A stretch of 64,000 nt of DNA from Planctomycetaceae bacterium (GTDB lineage Bacteria; Planctomycetota; Planctomycetia; Pirellulales; Pirellulaceae), in assembly GCA_020638995.1 (NCBI GenBank), contig JACKHM010000004.1:992001-1056000 (forward strand), read 5' to 3'. The position numbers and the translations under genes are program-made. A model generated the notes under the pieces. It had not been told where the DNA came from and searched no databases. It was given only the letters and a program-made list of their open reading frames with translations. Each line of letters begins with the position of its first letter. The first letter of the stretch is position 1. Below are positions 1-9,307 of the stretch, in pieces.

Positions 1-198
1 GTCAAGTTGAGCGGCCAGCTTATTTTGCGAGGGGCGACCACTAGCCGCTATTCTAACGAACTAACAGTAGAGGGCGAGGCGGGATTTTCCCGAGCAATCG
101 CCAGCGGGGCAACTAGCCGCGTGGCAGCATTTCCGCTATAGCAGTAACTACGCCCTACATTTAAAGGCTCGCGACCGAGCTTGTCCGGACGATTTCTC

Positions 199-690
199 AT
201 GGCCAAAAAGACAAAAGATACTAAACGTGAGCCCAACAAGGGCCAGCGACCTATCTCCGAGAACCGAAAGGCTCGCCACAATTACTTGGTGCTCGAAACC
301 TTGGAATGCGGGATTGCGCTGGTCGGCAGCGAAGTCAAGAGCCTGCGCAATGGCAAGTTGTCGTTGGACGAATCGTATGGGCGAATGAAAGACGGCGAAA
401 TGTGGCTGGTTGGGGCCGACATTCAGGAGTACGAAAACGCAACGCTGTGGAATCACGAGCCAAAGCGACCGCGAAAGCTTCTTGTGCATGGCACCGAACT
501 TCGCAAGTTCGGAAACAAAGCTCACGAAAAGGGCCTGACTCTGGTTCCGCTCAAGATGTACTTCAACGAACGCGGCATTGCCAAAGTTCTCATGGGGCTG
601 TGCAAGGGCAAGCAGTTGCACGACAAACGCCAGTCGCTGAAGAAGGCAGATATGAAGCGCGAGATCGATCGTGCGATGCGGCGTAGATAG
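199..690 (+). CDS. smpB: SsrA-binding protein SmpB
   Basis: SmpB binds tmRNA and delivers it to stalled ribosomes for trans-translation in the cytoplasm. The 163-residue product has the usual family length and order: an N-terminal 'ISENRKARHNY' segment, the core 'IALVGSEVKSLR' strand that contacts tmRNA, 'KLLVHGTELRKF', and a basic C-terminal tail rich in Lys and Arg ('KKADMKREIDRAMRRR'). An upstream in-frame TTG at 181 exists, but the ATG at 199 gives the normal MAKK start. The tmRNA gene itself is not visible in the window. About 100 bases separate the stop from the next gene start, so it is probably transcribed alone. Confidence 0.96.
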   Translation: MAKKTKDTKREPNKGQRPISENRKARHNYLVLETLECGIALVGSEVKSLRNGKLSLDESYGRMKDGEMWLVGADIQEYENATLWNHEPKRPRKLLVHGTELRKFGNKAHEKGLTLVPLKMYFNERGIAKVLMGLCKGKQLHDKRQSLKKADMKREIDRAMRRR

Positions 691-789
691 CCGCAGTTGT
701 TTGGCCAGTTTTATTGCCTTCCCAGCCGCGATCAGCAAGAATGGCATCGCCGTACCCGAACGAGACCGAAATTCCTGACGAGCAAGCTC

Positions 790-3588
790 ATGCGATATCT
801 CCTGCGCGTTGTGATTTCCTCCTTCATCCTTGGACCAACCCGCTTATCCGCGGATGATTGGCCGATGTGGCGGCATGATGCGGCGCGCAGCGCGGAAAGC
901 CAGGAGAGACTGCCTGACAATCTCTCGCTGTTGTGGACACGAGAACTACCGCCGCTAAAGCCCGCGTTCCGGACAAAGCGTTTACAGTTCGATGCCAGTT
1001 ACGAACCGATTGTGATGGGCAAGACGATGTTCGTCGGCTCGTCGTTCAACGACAGCCTCACGGCTTACGATACGGACACTGGTCGTGAGCTCTGGCGATT
1101 CTACACCGAAGGTCCTGTCCGATTTGCGCCCGTCGCTTGGGAAGATCGAGTCTTTGTGGGGTCTGACGATGGAAACGTGTACTGTCTAAACGCTATCGAT
1201 GGCACGTTGCGATGGAAGCTGAAGGCAGTACCCTCCGATCGCAAGGTGGTGGGAAACGGACGCCTGATCTCGATGTGGCCGATTCGCGGCGGGCTCGTGC
1301 TGCAAGACGGCAAAATCTATTTCGCGGCCGGCGTTTGGAGTTTTGAAGGCGTGTTCGTCTATTGTGTCGATGCGAAGACGGGCGAAGTGCTTTGGCGAAA
1401 CGACGAAAGCGGCTATGTCTATGGTGTGCACCCACACGGCGCTGAAGCGTTTGGCGGCGTAACGCCACAAGGCTATCTCGTGGTGAATGAACGTGAACTG
1501 ATTGTTCCCTGCGGTCAAGCCTATCCTGCGACATTCGACTTGGCGACCGGAAAACTGAAAGAGTTTGAGTTGCCTGCTCCTGGGCGATTGCCGGGCAGCT
1601 ACTTTGCTTCGGCCGATCTCCGACGCGGTGAAGTCACACTCGACAAAGAGATGAACAGCGACCTGCACGAAGATAAGACGTATGTTGGCCGGGGCGTTGC
1701 GGGCGCTCGCACCACGATCAAAGTTCGTGACAGAACATTCTCGTTTTCTGAGATCGAAGGTGTAGAAGGAGATGTATCTAGCTTGCTGGCAGCGGATGGA
1801 AAGTTGTTTGCCGTAAAATTGGATGGGCGCATTCTCTGTTTCGGCCCAAAATCGACCCGCAAGGCAACCACGTATGCGATTGGTGACTCAACTGCTGCGA
1901 ACGATCCGGCTCCGATCACAGATCGAACCGAGCCGATCGTCAAGTTGGCCGCGGGCCATCGCGGTTTTGCCGTCGTGCGCGGTGTTAGGAGTTTCGAATG
2001 GCTGATGCAACTCGTTAAGCACACCGAACTGCAGTTGATAGTAATCGAGCAGAGTCAGGAGCGAGTCGCGACTTGGCGGCGTTTGCTCGATGATCAGCGG
2101 CTTTACGCACAGCGAGTTACTCTGTTCGTCGCGGATCCAGCGACATTCAGGCTTCCACCGTACTTCGCTAGTTTCGAGATCGTGGATTCTACAGCGATCG
2201 CCGATTCGATCGCAAACATCGCGGTTGAAGACACCACTAGCTTTCAGTCCCTGCGTCCATACGGCGGCATGGCAATCCTTGCATGTTCGGTCAGCGCGCA
2301 CGAGTCACTCGCAAGTGCAATCGAAAGCACGGAGCGAGGACCGTTCACGCTGGAACGGCTTGGGCCGTTCAGTATCGTGCATCGTGATGGGAGCATCGAA
2401 GGAGCGGTCAACTATACTGGTGGATGGAGCAGCCCCGACGAACACGTGCGAGCGCCGCTGGGAGTGCTGTGGTTCGACGATACACTCGGCCACTTCAAGC
2501 GTTCTCCACAACCTTGGTTCGTCGACGGCGTGATGATTTCGCTGCCAAAGGACTGGATGGAGAAGCATCGAACGGGACGCAAGCCGCCTTATGACTTGTT
2601 GCCGCCTGTCGTATCTGACGTATACACAGGACGCGTGATCGAGCCGGGCGAGGCATTGTTGTCACAAGTCCGTTTGCCCGCACGGGTGCAGGATGGACCG
2701 CAACCATCGCAGTATCGGCCGCCGACACAAGTGGATGCCTGGAAGCCGAAACAGCCGATCATCGGCGACCGTATCAATCCGCTCACCGGCGAGAAAGAAC
2801 CTCGCACGATCCCCAAGAGTTATGGATGCGATGGCGGTGTGGACTACGGTAACTTCTTCACAATGCGCAGCGGAACGCCGGCCTTCTATGACAAGCGACT
2901 GGAAAGCGGTGTGTGTAATATCAGCGGCCCGCGTTCCGGTTGTACGAACAGCATCATTCCTGCCTGCGGCGTGTTGAATGTTCCGTATTTTTACGAGGGC
3001 TGCACCTGCAGTTATCCCTTGCCCGCTGGGCTGACGCTGGTCAATATGCCGCCAACACACGAGCAATGGGCGTCGTGGGGACCGGGTAGCGTTGAGAGTA
3101 TTCAGCGCGTGGGAATTAACTTTGGCGCTCCGGGTGACCGCATGACCGAAGAGGGAACTTTGTGGCTCGAGCATCCGATCCGAGGCGGCATGTCACCGGA
3201 CGTTCATGTGTCCGTCGAACCGGAGTCAGCCGAATACTTCTATCGACATTCTGTTTGGATACGTGGTGGTGAGGGCTGGCCGTGGGTTGCTGCATCGGGT
3301 GTGAAAGGGGCGTCGGCGGTTAAGATCACGGGCCTGAAGCCGGGCCTCTACACGCTCAGATTGTACTTCGCAGAAATGGACGATGATCCAAGCCCTCGCA
3401 GATTCACCATCGCCGTTGGACAACAAACTCTGGTTGCGGATTTGGATGTTATCAAAGAGGCGGGTGGTGCCATGCAATCGATCGTTCGAGAAACCAATTC
3501 CTTGAGTGTTGGTTCCGAGCTCCGAGTCGACTTGACGGAACTCACAGGCAAGACTTTATTAAGTGGAATCGAAGTGATCCGCGAGTAA
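790..3588 (+). CDS. Exported PQQ-type beta-propeller protein with C-terminal malectin-like domain
   Basis: This 932-residue protein starts at an ATG followed by a hydrophobic stretch ending 'TRLSADDW', a likely signal peptide; the longer TTG-started frame from 697 would bury it. The N-terminal 370 residues carry PQQ-like propeller repeats ('SLTAYDTDTGRELWRF', 'NVYCLNAIDGTLRWKL', 'DAKTGEVLWR'). A middle section resembles a Rossmann-like fold. It is followed by a Cys-rich part (about residues 670-760, 'CNISGPRSGC', 'YEGCTCSYP') and a C-terminal beta-sandwich ('GLYTLRLYFAEMDDD') like malectin-type carbohydrate-binding domains. Such architectures are common in planctomycetes. The substrate is unknown, and whether PQQ is bound cannot be judged from sequence alone. 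Confidence 0.8.
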   Translation: MRYLLRVVISSFILGPTRLSADDWPMWRHDAARSAESQERLPDNLSLLWTRELPPLKPAFRTKRLQFDASYEPIVMGKTMFVGSSFNDSLTAYDTDTGRELWRFYTEGPVRFAPVAWEDRVFVGSDDGNVYCLNAIDGTLRWKLKAVPSDRKVVGNGRLISMWPIRGGLVLQDGKIYFAAGVWSFEGVFVYCVDAKTGEVLWRNDESGYVYGVHPHGAEAFGGVTPQGYLVVNERELIVPCGQAYPATFDLATGKLKEFELPAPGRLPGSYFASADLRRGEVTLDKEMNSDLHEDKTYVGRGVAGARTTIKVRDRTFSFSEIEGVEGDVSSLLAADGKLFAVKLDGRILCFGPKSTRKATTYAIGDSTAANDPAPITDRTEPIVKLAAGHRGFAVVRGVRSFEWLMQLVKHTELQLIVIEQSQERVATWRRLLDDQRLYAQRVTLFVADPATFRLPPYFASFEIVDSTAIADSIANIAVEDTTSFQSLRPYGGMAILACSVSAHESLASAIESTERGPFTLERLGPFSIVHRDGSIEGAVNYTGGWSSPDEHVRAPLGVLWFDDTLGHFKRSPQPWFVDGVMISLPKDWMEKHRTGRKPPYDLLPPVVSDVYTGRVIEPGEALLSQVRLPARVQDGPQPSQYRPPTQVDAWKPKQPIIGDRINPLTGEKEPRTIPKSYGCDGGVDYGNFFTMRSGTPAFYDKRLESGVCNISGPRSGCTNSIIPACGVLNVPYFYEGCTCSYPLPAGLTLVNMPPTHEQWASWGPGSVESIQRVGINFGAPGDRMTEEGTLWLEHPIRGGMSPDVHVSVEPESAEYFYRHSVWIRGGEGWPWVAASGVKGASAVKITGLKPGLYTLRLYFAEMDDDPSPRRFTIAVGQQTLVADLDVIKEAGGAMQSIVRETNSLSVGSELRVDLTELTGKTLLSGIEVIRE

Positions 3589-3593
3589 ATAAT

Positions 3594-3616
3594 GTGGCCG
3601 TCACTTTCCAAGTGAC
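3594..3616. repeat. Short interspersed palindrome (CACTT-TCC-AAGTG type)
   Basis: A GTGGCC leader is followed by GTCACTT-TCC-AAGTGAC, a perfect 7-bp stem with a three-base centre, just after the stop of the propeller gene. The same motif recurs in degenerate form at 3798, 15296-15476, 37201 and 39612, so it behaves as a dispersed repeat family. Its right arm is the start of the 15-bp tandem repeat. Confidence 0.7.
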
Positions 3617-3791
3617 AAGCCCTGAGGTGACAAGCCCTGAGGTGACAAGCCCTGAGGTGACAAGCCCTGAGGTGACAAGCCCTGAGGTGACAAGCCCTGA
3701 GGTGACAAGCCCTGAGGTGACAAGCCCTGAGGTGACAAGCCCTGAGGTGACAAGCCCTGAGGTGACAAGCCCTGAGGTGACAAGCCCTGAG
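3612..3791. repeat. Tandem repeat, 12 perfect copies of a 15-bp unit
   Basis: The unit GTGACAAGCCCTGAG is repeated twelve times without a mismatch between the propeller gene and arsC. Because 15 is a multiple of three and the unit lacks stop codons in several frames, it produces spurious open frames on both strands (VTSPE repeats). There are no unique spacers, so this is not a CRISPR array. It starts from the right arm of one palindrome and ends at a degenerate second one. Perfect identity between copies suggests recent slippage expansion. Confidence 0.95.
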
Positions 3792-3797
3792 GTGACA

Positions 3798-3814
3798 GTC
3801 ACTATCCGAGTCGC
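3798..3814. repeat. Degenerate palindrome at the right edge of the tandem repeat
   Basis: GTCACTATCCGAGTCGC is a mutated relative of GTCACTCTCCGAGTGAC. Together with the intact palindrome at 3594 it brackets the 15-bp tandem array. Confidence 0.5.
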
Positions 3815-3890
3815 AAGCTCTAGTGACCCTAAGGCACACCTTCCTTGACGCGTAGCAATCACGATGAAATAACTTGAACGAGCAGATTAG

Positions 3891-4232
3891 ATGAACAAAG
3901 TCACGATTTATCATAATCCACGGTGCAGCAAGAGTCGGCAAACCCTGGCATTACTGAACGAACATGGAATTCAGCCGAAGATCGTCGAATATCTAAAGAC
4001 GCCGCCGGATGCGGCGACGCTCGAAGCGATTCTGAAGAAGCTGGGAATCGAAGCTGCACAGCTGATTCGGCGAAAGGAGTATGCCGCCCTCGGCCTGACA
4101 GACTCCGATGATCCCCACGAGCTGATTGCTAGAATGGTAGCTCACCCAGAGATCATCGAACGCCCGATTGTCGTCCGCGGAGCGAAAGCTCGAATAGGTC
4201 GACCGCCCGAGCAAGTGCTCGAAATCCTGTAG
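3891..4232 (+). CDS. arsC: Arsenate reductase, glutaredoxin type (ArsC)
   Basis: The 113-residue product belongs to the ArsC/Spx thioredoxin-fold family, which reduces arsenate to arsenite with glutathione and glutaredoxin. It opens with 'VTIYHNPRCSKSRQTL', placing the catalytic Cys at residue 12 inside the CSKSR motif. It ends with the conserved 'ERPIVVRGAKARIGRPPE' region that holds the Arg residues of the arsenate site. Length is normal for the family. There are no other ars genes next to it, and it stands alone between the tandem repeat and a convergent gene whose stop is only a few bases away. A YffB/Spx-like role in sulfur metabolism is possible but less likely given the full motif set. 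Confidence 0.9.
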   Translation: MNKVTIYHNPRCSKSRQTLALLNEHGIQPKIVEYLKTPPDAATLEAILKKLGIEAAQLIRRKEYAALGLTDSDDPHELIARMVAHPEIIERPIVVRGAKARIGRPPEQVLEIL

Positions 4233-4235
4233 CGG

Positions 4236-5507
4236 TTAAGCCACTTGAGCCAGAACGTACGGACCTTTTGGGATGACGGCTATCGAGGCGTCGTCGCCAT
4301 ACTCGCGCAAGGAATCGGCGACAGCTTGTTCGATGCTCGGCGCACTTTCGACGAACAACTTGTTGATTGTCTCGGCAGGCAGCCCATCGCTGACGATCTT
4401 TACTTTGGCTTTGCGGCACACTTTCGCTAACTCTTCAAGTTGCCATTGATCCATCACGAAGTAATCCTTGCCGAGGATTCGCTCCATAAAGACTTCGAGG
4501 CTTTCGTTCTCGTCGAACAATTGCTCAAACTGAGGACTGCCGATACCTTCGCTCAGACTCGCCGCCAAGATGATCGTGCCACCTTGCTTGACGATCGGCA
4601 ATGCTCCGGTCAGTCCTTTGACGGCTTGATAGAACGTCGTGTCGAGTGGATATCCGGCGCAACTCGTTACGACGATGTCAACGGGTTCGGGAACCGTGTC
4701 GCGGACTACTTCTCGCACGAATTCGACTCCCTCGTGAAACGCTTCTACCATGTCCCCCGCAACGAACTTCAAGGCACGGCGCTGAGAATCAATAACGACA
4801 TTCACGATGAAGTCACAACCCGTCTTTCGTCCGATCCAGGTGTTTTCCTCATGGACAGGGTTGCCTTCCAAGATGCCGCAATCGGCCATCGGGCTCTCGA
4901 GGAAATCAGGACCGTGCCAGACCTTTACGGTCTCCAGTGCAGCAATGCCTGGGCAGATCAATTTCCGCCCACCCGAAAAGCCTGCCATCAAGTGCGGCTC
5001 GATCAAGCCGGTCGTGATCTTTAGATCCGCATTGACGTAGTGCGAATCGATCCAGATCGGAACGCCGCGCGGGCTGTCACCTAGGTAGGTGTGCTCTTCA
5101 AGCACCTGACCGTGATGATTCTCGATGCGATAGTTGCTGGCAATAAACTCGCCGACCATCTCGATCAATTCGTCGCCGACGTTTGGGCGATGAAGGCCGG
5201 TTGCGACCAGTATCGTGATTTTATCGCGAGCGATCCCGGCCGCTTCAAGAGTCTCGAGCATCGGCCGCAACATCATCTCGTTGGGAACAGGGCGAGTGAT
5301 ATCGCAGATCACGATACACGCGTCCGTACGTCCCTTGGCCAACTCGGCGAGTGGAGCGGTGCCGGTTGGATTCGCCAGCGCAGTCCGCAACGCTGCCTCC
5401 GGATCAGGCAGCGGCGTCGCATTTTTGTAGGCCAGCGTACGCATGCCGGGGCGATCGGGAAGGTCGACGTCCAAACCGGTACGACCATACTCCAAACGCA
5501 CGCGCAT
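4236..5507 (-). CDS. LarA-family nickel-dependent racemase (DUF2088)
   Basis: The 423-residue product matches the LarA family, whose founding member interconverts L- and D-lactate with a nickel-pincer nucleotide cofactor. Visible family motifs are 'CDITRPVP' (about residue 68), 'ILVATGLHRP' with the first conserved His (about 105), and 'GLIEPHLMAGFSGGRKLICPG' region (about 166-186), which carries the second His and the Lys that anchors the cofactor. Homologues act on several 2-hydroxyacids, so lactate is not assured. No larB, larC or larE maturation genes are next to it. It is convergent with arsC and lies 38 bases beyond the small basic protein gene in the same direction. Confidence 0.83.
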   Translation of the reverse strand: MRVRLEYGRTGLDVDLPDRPGMRTLAYKNATPLPDPEAALRTALANPTGTAPLAELAKGRTDACIVICDITRPVPNEMMLRPMLETLEAAGIARDKITILVATGLHRPNVGDELIEMVGEFIASNYRIENHHGQVLEEHTYLGDSPRGVPIWIDSHYVNADLKITTGLIEPHLMAGFSGGRKLICPGIAALETVKVWHGPDFLESPMADCGILEGNPVHEENTWIGRKTGCDFIVNVVIDSQRRALKFVAGDMVEAFHEGVEFVREVVRDTVPEPVDIVVTSCAGYPLDTTFYQAVKGLTGALPIVKQGGTIILAASLSEGIGSPQFEQLFDENESLEVFMERILGKDYFVMDQWQLEELAKVCRKAKVKIVSDGLPAETINKLFVESAPSIEQAVADSLREYGDDASIAVIPKGPYVLAQVA

Positions 5508-5545
5508 AGGTCACCTCACTCGCCACAAGGAACGCTGAACGAGAA

Positions 5546-5767
5546 CTACTTCTTTTTCTTGTCAGTCGTTTCTTCTTCGGCAGCCTTAACCTTCTTTTTC
5601 TTCTTCAATGCAAGCTTCTGGACGCGAACTTTTGGCATACCCAGAATATTGTCGCCCTCGGACCAGCGGTCCGCCGCTTTTAGCTTTTCAAGCCGTTCGG
5701 CCCGCGTCAGCACGTTCCGCGAACGCATCATCCCGGCCTTCACTTTAAGGCTCTTATCGATTGTCAT
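5546..5767 (-). CDS. Small basic protein of the Planctomycetes/Verrucomicrobia family
   Basis: This 73-residue Lys-rich protein begins 'MTIDKSLKVKAGMMRSRNVL', continues 'TRAERLEKLKAADRW', and ends in a run of lysines and acidic residues. The pattern matches a small basic protein family known only from the PVC group (TIGR04137 as I recall it). The function is unknown; the charge suggests nucleic-acid or ribosome association. It is one of the better taxonomic markers in the window. The gene lies upstream of the LarA-type gene in the same direction and could be co-transcribed. Confidence 0.85.
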   Translation of the reverse strand: MTIDKSLKVKAGMMRSRNVLTRAERLEKLKAADRWSEGDNILGMPKVRVQKLALKKKKKVKAAEEETTDKKKK

Positions 5768-5919
5768 CTGTCTATATTCCTTCTCGCTAAGCCCAACGAA
5801 TCTAACAATATACGTGCGGAATCGGTTACGTACAACCTCGACGACGAAAGCCAGTTAACACTCGAAATCCAGGCCAGTGCGAGTAAAGGTTTTGCCGTAA
5901 GACGTTGGGAGGATGACTT

Positions 5920-6336
5920 TTAGCGACCGTCACTTTGTCTACGGGCAAATCGCCGGGGTAACAAGTCTGCCAAAGAGAGTTCATCAACTTGTCCCGCCAA
6001 GCCGGTGTCGACGATCAATATTGGCAGGTCGTCACAGAATTCGGCCAGAACCTGGCGGCAAGCGCCGCAGGGCGAATAGCCCCCTTCTGTTGCCACCGCA
6101 AGCGCCAAAAAACGCGATCGACCGGCTGCTATCGCCGTGAATACGGCTGTCCGCTCGGCGCAGTTCGTTAGCCCGAAGGACGCGTTCTCAACATTGCACC
6201 CGGAAAAGACCGTGCCGTCATCCGCGACGACTGCGGCGCCGACGGGGAAGCGTGAATATGGAATGTAAGCGCGTTGCCGTGCAGTCAATGCTGCTTCGAT
6301 CAGAGTCTGTCGGAGTTCGTCAGAGATCTTGTTCAT
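5920..6336 (-). CDS. cdd: Cytidine deaminase
   Basis: Cytidine deaminase hydrolyses cytidine and deoxycytidine to uridine and deoxyuridine in pyrimidine salvage. The 138-residue product has the small homotetrameric-type layout: substrate motif 'GCNVENASFG' (47-56), catalytic 'CAERTA' with zinc ligand Cys59 and general acid/base Glu61, and 'PCGACRQVL' with zinc ligands Cys90 and Cys93. The start codon overlaps the stop of the upstream pyrimidine phosphorylase by 4 bases (ATGA), so the two are translationally coupled and act in consecutive salvage steps. Confidence 0.96.
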   Translation of the reverse strand: MNKISDELRQTLIEAALTARQRAYIPYSRFPVGAAVVADDGTVFSGCNVENASFGLTNCAERTAVFTAIAAGRSRFLALAVATEGGYSPCGACRQVLAEFCDDLPILIVDTGLAGQVDELSLADLLPRRFARRQSDGR

Positions 6337-7628
6337 GGCAAATCCGAAATGCGGTCGATGATCAGTGGCGGCGTCGAAACAGATTCATCTTGCACCGTAA
6401 AGTGAGAAGCAATGGCCGCGCCCGCTCGTCCAGTATTCTGCGAGCTTGCGAACACTCGCGCCAGAGGCTGGCCACGCTCGACGCGGTCTCCGATTGCCAC
6501 CAGGGTCTCGATCCCCACCGAGTGATCGATCGAATCCGACATGACTCTCCGCCCTCCGCCTAGATGAATAACTTCGTAGCCCAAGGCTTCAACGTCGATT
6601 GCAGAGACGAATCCGGCACGAGTTGCTTCAGCGACCGTTGCAGGAGCGATCGGGCGGTGTGTATCCAGGTCTCCACCTTGCGCCGATACCATCTCACGGA
6701 ACTTCTCTAGACCGCGGCCTGACTCGATGTGCTGTTGCAGTCGCTGGCGGCCTTCTTCGATTGTGGTTGCGATGCCCGATGCAACGAGAAGTTCTGCTCC
6801 GAGAGTGTTCGTCAGGTGAATTAGATCATCTGCCGTATCGCCTGCGAGAGCGGCGACTGCTTCATCTACTTCGATGGCGTTTCCAGCCATTTTTCCCAGC
6901 GGTTGGGACATGTCTGAAAGCAGCGCCGTCGTCTTTACTCCCATTCGAGTTCCTGTTTCAACCAGCGACCTCGCCAGTTCACTAGCCGCATCAACCGTCT
7001 TCATAAACGCTCCCGATCCGACCTTCACGTCGAGTACGAGGGCGTCGAGACCCTCAGCAAGCTTCTTGCTCATGATGCTGGCCGTAATCAACGGAATCGA
7101 TGCGACGGTTGCTGTTACATCTCGGAGGGCGTATAGCTTGCGATCGGCTGGTGCGATCTCAGTACTCGCGCCGGTGATGACACATCCAACACGATTTGTC
7201 ATCTCGTCGATTTCGGCAAGGCTAAGGTCCGTTCGAAAGCCGGGGATCGACTCGAGCTTATCGAGCGTTCCACCGGTTGGTCCGAGGCCTCTGCCCGAGA
7301 TCATCGGCACACGCAATCCGCAGCAAGCTAACAACGGCGCAAGTAACAGGGATACCTTATCGCCAATGCCGCCTGTTGAATGTTTGTCGACACAGGCTGC
7401 GACTCCATCCCACTGCATTGTCACACCGGACGCCAGCATTTGCTCGGTGAGCAATGCCGTTTCATCCGCGCTCATTCCACGCAGATAAATCGCCATCGCG
7501 AGGGCGCTCATCTGATAATCGGGGATGCTGCCCTTCGTAAAGCCGTCAATGAAATCTGCAATCTCCGCGCGACTAAGCGCTGCTCCATCGCGTTTTCTTG
7601 CGATCACATTCGCAGGGTTAAAGGGCAT
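6333..7628 (-). CDS. deoA: Pyrimidine-nucleoside / thymidine phosphorylase
   Basis: The enzyme phosphorolyses thymidine, deoxyuridine or uridine to the free base and (deoxy)ribose 1-phosphate. The 431-residue product shows the phosphate-binding 'DKHSTGGIGDKVS' motif (about 82-94) and the family signature 'SGRGLGPTGGTLDKLESIPG' (about 116-135), with full family length. It is the first gene of a pair with cdd, overlapping it by 4 bases. Substrate choice between thymidine only and all pyrimidine nucleosides cannot be fixed from sequence; pairing with cytidine deaminase suggests general pyrimidine nucleoside salvage. Confidence 0.93.
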   Translation of the reverse strand: MPFNPANVIARKRDGAALSRAEIADFIDGFTKGSIPDYQMSALAMAIYLRGMSADETALLTEQMLASGVTMQWDGVAACVDKHSTGGIGDKVSLLLAPLLACCGLRVPMISGRGLGPTGGTLDKLESIPGFRTDLSLAEIDEMTNRVGCVITGASTEIAPADRKLYALRDVTATVASIPLITASIMSKKLAEGLDALVLDVKVGSGAFMKTVDAASELARSLVETGTRMGVKTTALLSDMSQPLGKMAGNAIEVDEAVAALAGDTADDLIHLTNTLGAELLVASGIATTIEEGRQRLQQHIESGRGLEKFREMVSAQGGDLDTHRPIAPATVAEATRAGFVSAIDVEALGYEVIHLGGGRRVMSDSIDHSVGIETLVAIGDRVERGQPLARVFASSQNTGRAGAAIASHFTVQDESVSTPPLIIDRISDLP

Positions 7629-7711
7629 TTCGTTCGTCGCAGGATTGCCTTCGTCATCGGGGCTTCAGCATGATCGTATCACCGTGGGCTCAAAGACTCG
7701 ACCCCAGCCGC

Positions 7712-9307
7712 CTATCGATGCCGATTCCACCAGACCGCCAGTGGTACGGCGGCAAAGGTAACGAATGGAAGGGCGCAAGTGGAAAACAGTAAGCCGAGGT
7801 GCCGACCCGCAGGTTCGTCGGTCGGCGGTAAAAGAACGCTTGCGAGGATTGCCCCCGCTCCAGCCAGAAGCACGTATGCGATCCCGATCATCGCTATTCG
7901 AGTGGCCGTAATTAATCCCAACCGAAATGCGGCGACGTACAGCGCTGCCGTGCCGCCGATCGTTCCGGCAATCCATCCCCAGCTCAGGATGCCATCAGCC
8001 GCTGAGTCAGGGAGCAATAGATGCAGTACTAATGGGAAGAAAGGGAGAATCGCAACCGAACCGAAGAGCGTCTTTACTAGCCACGGTCGCAATATCGCCA
8101 CGGAAACTCCCAAGCTCGTCAACGTCCAACTGATGAGTGGGACCATGACGAGCGTCGCGATTGTCATCTGAGGGATAGTATCCGGCGGGAGCATGTCACT
8201 CCACTGCCGAGGGCCCTGCCCGACAATCGCCATGCACAGAACGACTGCCGCCGCTCCCGCCAACCAAACGCCCCATGTGCAGTAACAACTCTGGAACGTG
8301 CTCCAAAGTTTGACGTCCGCGATTTGTTGATCGGAAAGCGGGCGAGTGGCTAAATATTCGTGAAAGTCGAATCGCTCGCCCACTTGCCCTAGAAAGAGTC
8401 CGAGCAGCGGGGCGCTAATAAGCTGCAACCAAGTTGCAACAGCCAGCCCTTGAATCGCCGACTCCCACTCGAAGCGTCCGGTCAAGTAGAACCCGCACAA
8501 GACGATGGAGATCAACACTGCGCCGACAGGCATCACGCGTCCGCGCAACGCCCACTCAGCCCACAATTCTGCTGCTATCGGTGTCGCTTGGTGAGTGCTC
8601 GAGTTGAATCTAACGTCGAGCTTCGCGAACAACCATCGTCCAAACTCCGTCATTGACAATACCTGGCCGCGCCGCGCAAGCGTTAACGCGATGTAGGAGA
8701 ACAAGAACGCGGCTACTGGTGCGATGATCGCGCAGGCGACGTCGAGCGGACGAAGCCGCTGCCACTCGCGGCTCAGTTGCTCCTGGGTCTGAATTCCATG
8801 TAGGTACAGTACTGCGATGCCCAATACCGTGCTAATTCCTGCCGTAATTGCACCGCGAAGTGTCGAGGATACCCACAACAGCCAAGAACACGCTTGACAC
8901 AAGGTGATCATCGCGATGGCGGTGACCGTCGGCTTTGCGAGATTCCACTCAGCGTTGAATGACCAATTCAAAATCAATGCGATACTCAAGTAACCCACCG
9001 CCGTGGCAATCGCTCCATTGATCATGGGTACGAGAATGAATGTCTGCGTCGGCACCGGCAACGTCAGTCGATATCGGGAGGGACCGGTTGGACTACAGGT
9101 TGCTGCCGACAATATCACCACCACGATCAGGAAGCATACGATCTGAAAACTTGTGTACATGCTGGGATCGCGCATGTATGGCCGGTCGAGACGGAGCCCG
9201 CCATACAGGAGCATCATTGTCACTGTAAGAACCGCGATCGTCTTCAGCAATTCAACGCCGGTCTGCCGCCAGTACTCCCAAGTTAGCGCTAGGGTTATTG
9301 ATTTCAT
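7712..9307 (-). CDS. ABC-2 type membrane protein, partner of the downstream-numbered ATPase
   Basis: This 531-residue protein consists largely of hydrophobic helices, about a dozen in total ('TIAVLTVTMMLLYGGL', 'IVCFLIVVVILSAATC', 'IAMIGIAYVLLAGAGAILAS'). It looks like the permease of an ABC transporter of the YtrA-regulated kind. The open frame runs back to 9481, but its upstream part lies inside the ATPase gene and is not protein-like; the ATG at 9307 overlaps the ATPase stop by 4 bases and has a GGAG-type site upstream. It is the last gene of the GntR-ATPase-permease operon. The substrate is unknown; members of such operons often respond to cell-envelope stress or antibiotics. Confidence 0.82.
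   Translation of the reverse strand: MKSITLALTWEYWRQTGVELLKTIAVLTVTMMLLYGGLRLDRPYMRDPSMYTSFQIVCFLIVVVILSAATCSPTGPSRYRLTLPVPTQTFILVPMINGAIATAVGYLSIALILNWSFNAEWNLAKPTVTAIAMITLCQACSWLLWVSSTLRGAITAGISTVLGIAVLYLHGIQTQEQLSREWQRLRPLDVACAIIAPVAAFLFSYIALTLARRGQVLSMTEFGRWLFAKLDVRFNSSTHQATPIAAELWAEWALRGRVMPVGAVLISIVLCGFYLTGRFEWESAIQGLAVATWLQLISAPLLGLFLGQVGERFDFHEYLATRPLSDQQIADVKLWSTFQSCYCTWGVWLAGAAAVVLCMAIVGQGPRQWSDMLPPDTIPQMTIATLVMVPLISWTLTSLGVSVAILRPWLVKTLFGSVAILPFFPLVLHLLLPDSAADGILSWGWIAGTIGGTAALYVAAFRLGLITATRIAMIGIAYVLLAGAGAILASVLLPPTDEPAGRHLGLLFSTCALPFVTFAAVPLAVWWNRHR

Noticed and set aside
3612..3791. Possible CRISPR array
   Set aside because: The repeats are directly adjacent with no spacers, and no cas genes are present anywhere in the window.
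3594..3848. Open frame encoding VTSPE repeats, and matching frames on the minus strand
   Set aside because: These are by-products of a 15-bp tandem repeat without stop codons; there is no conserved protein around the repeats and all three minus-strand or plus-strand frames are equally open.
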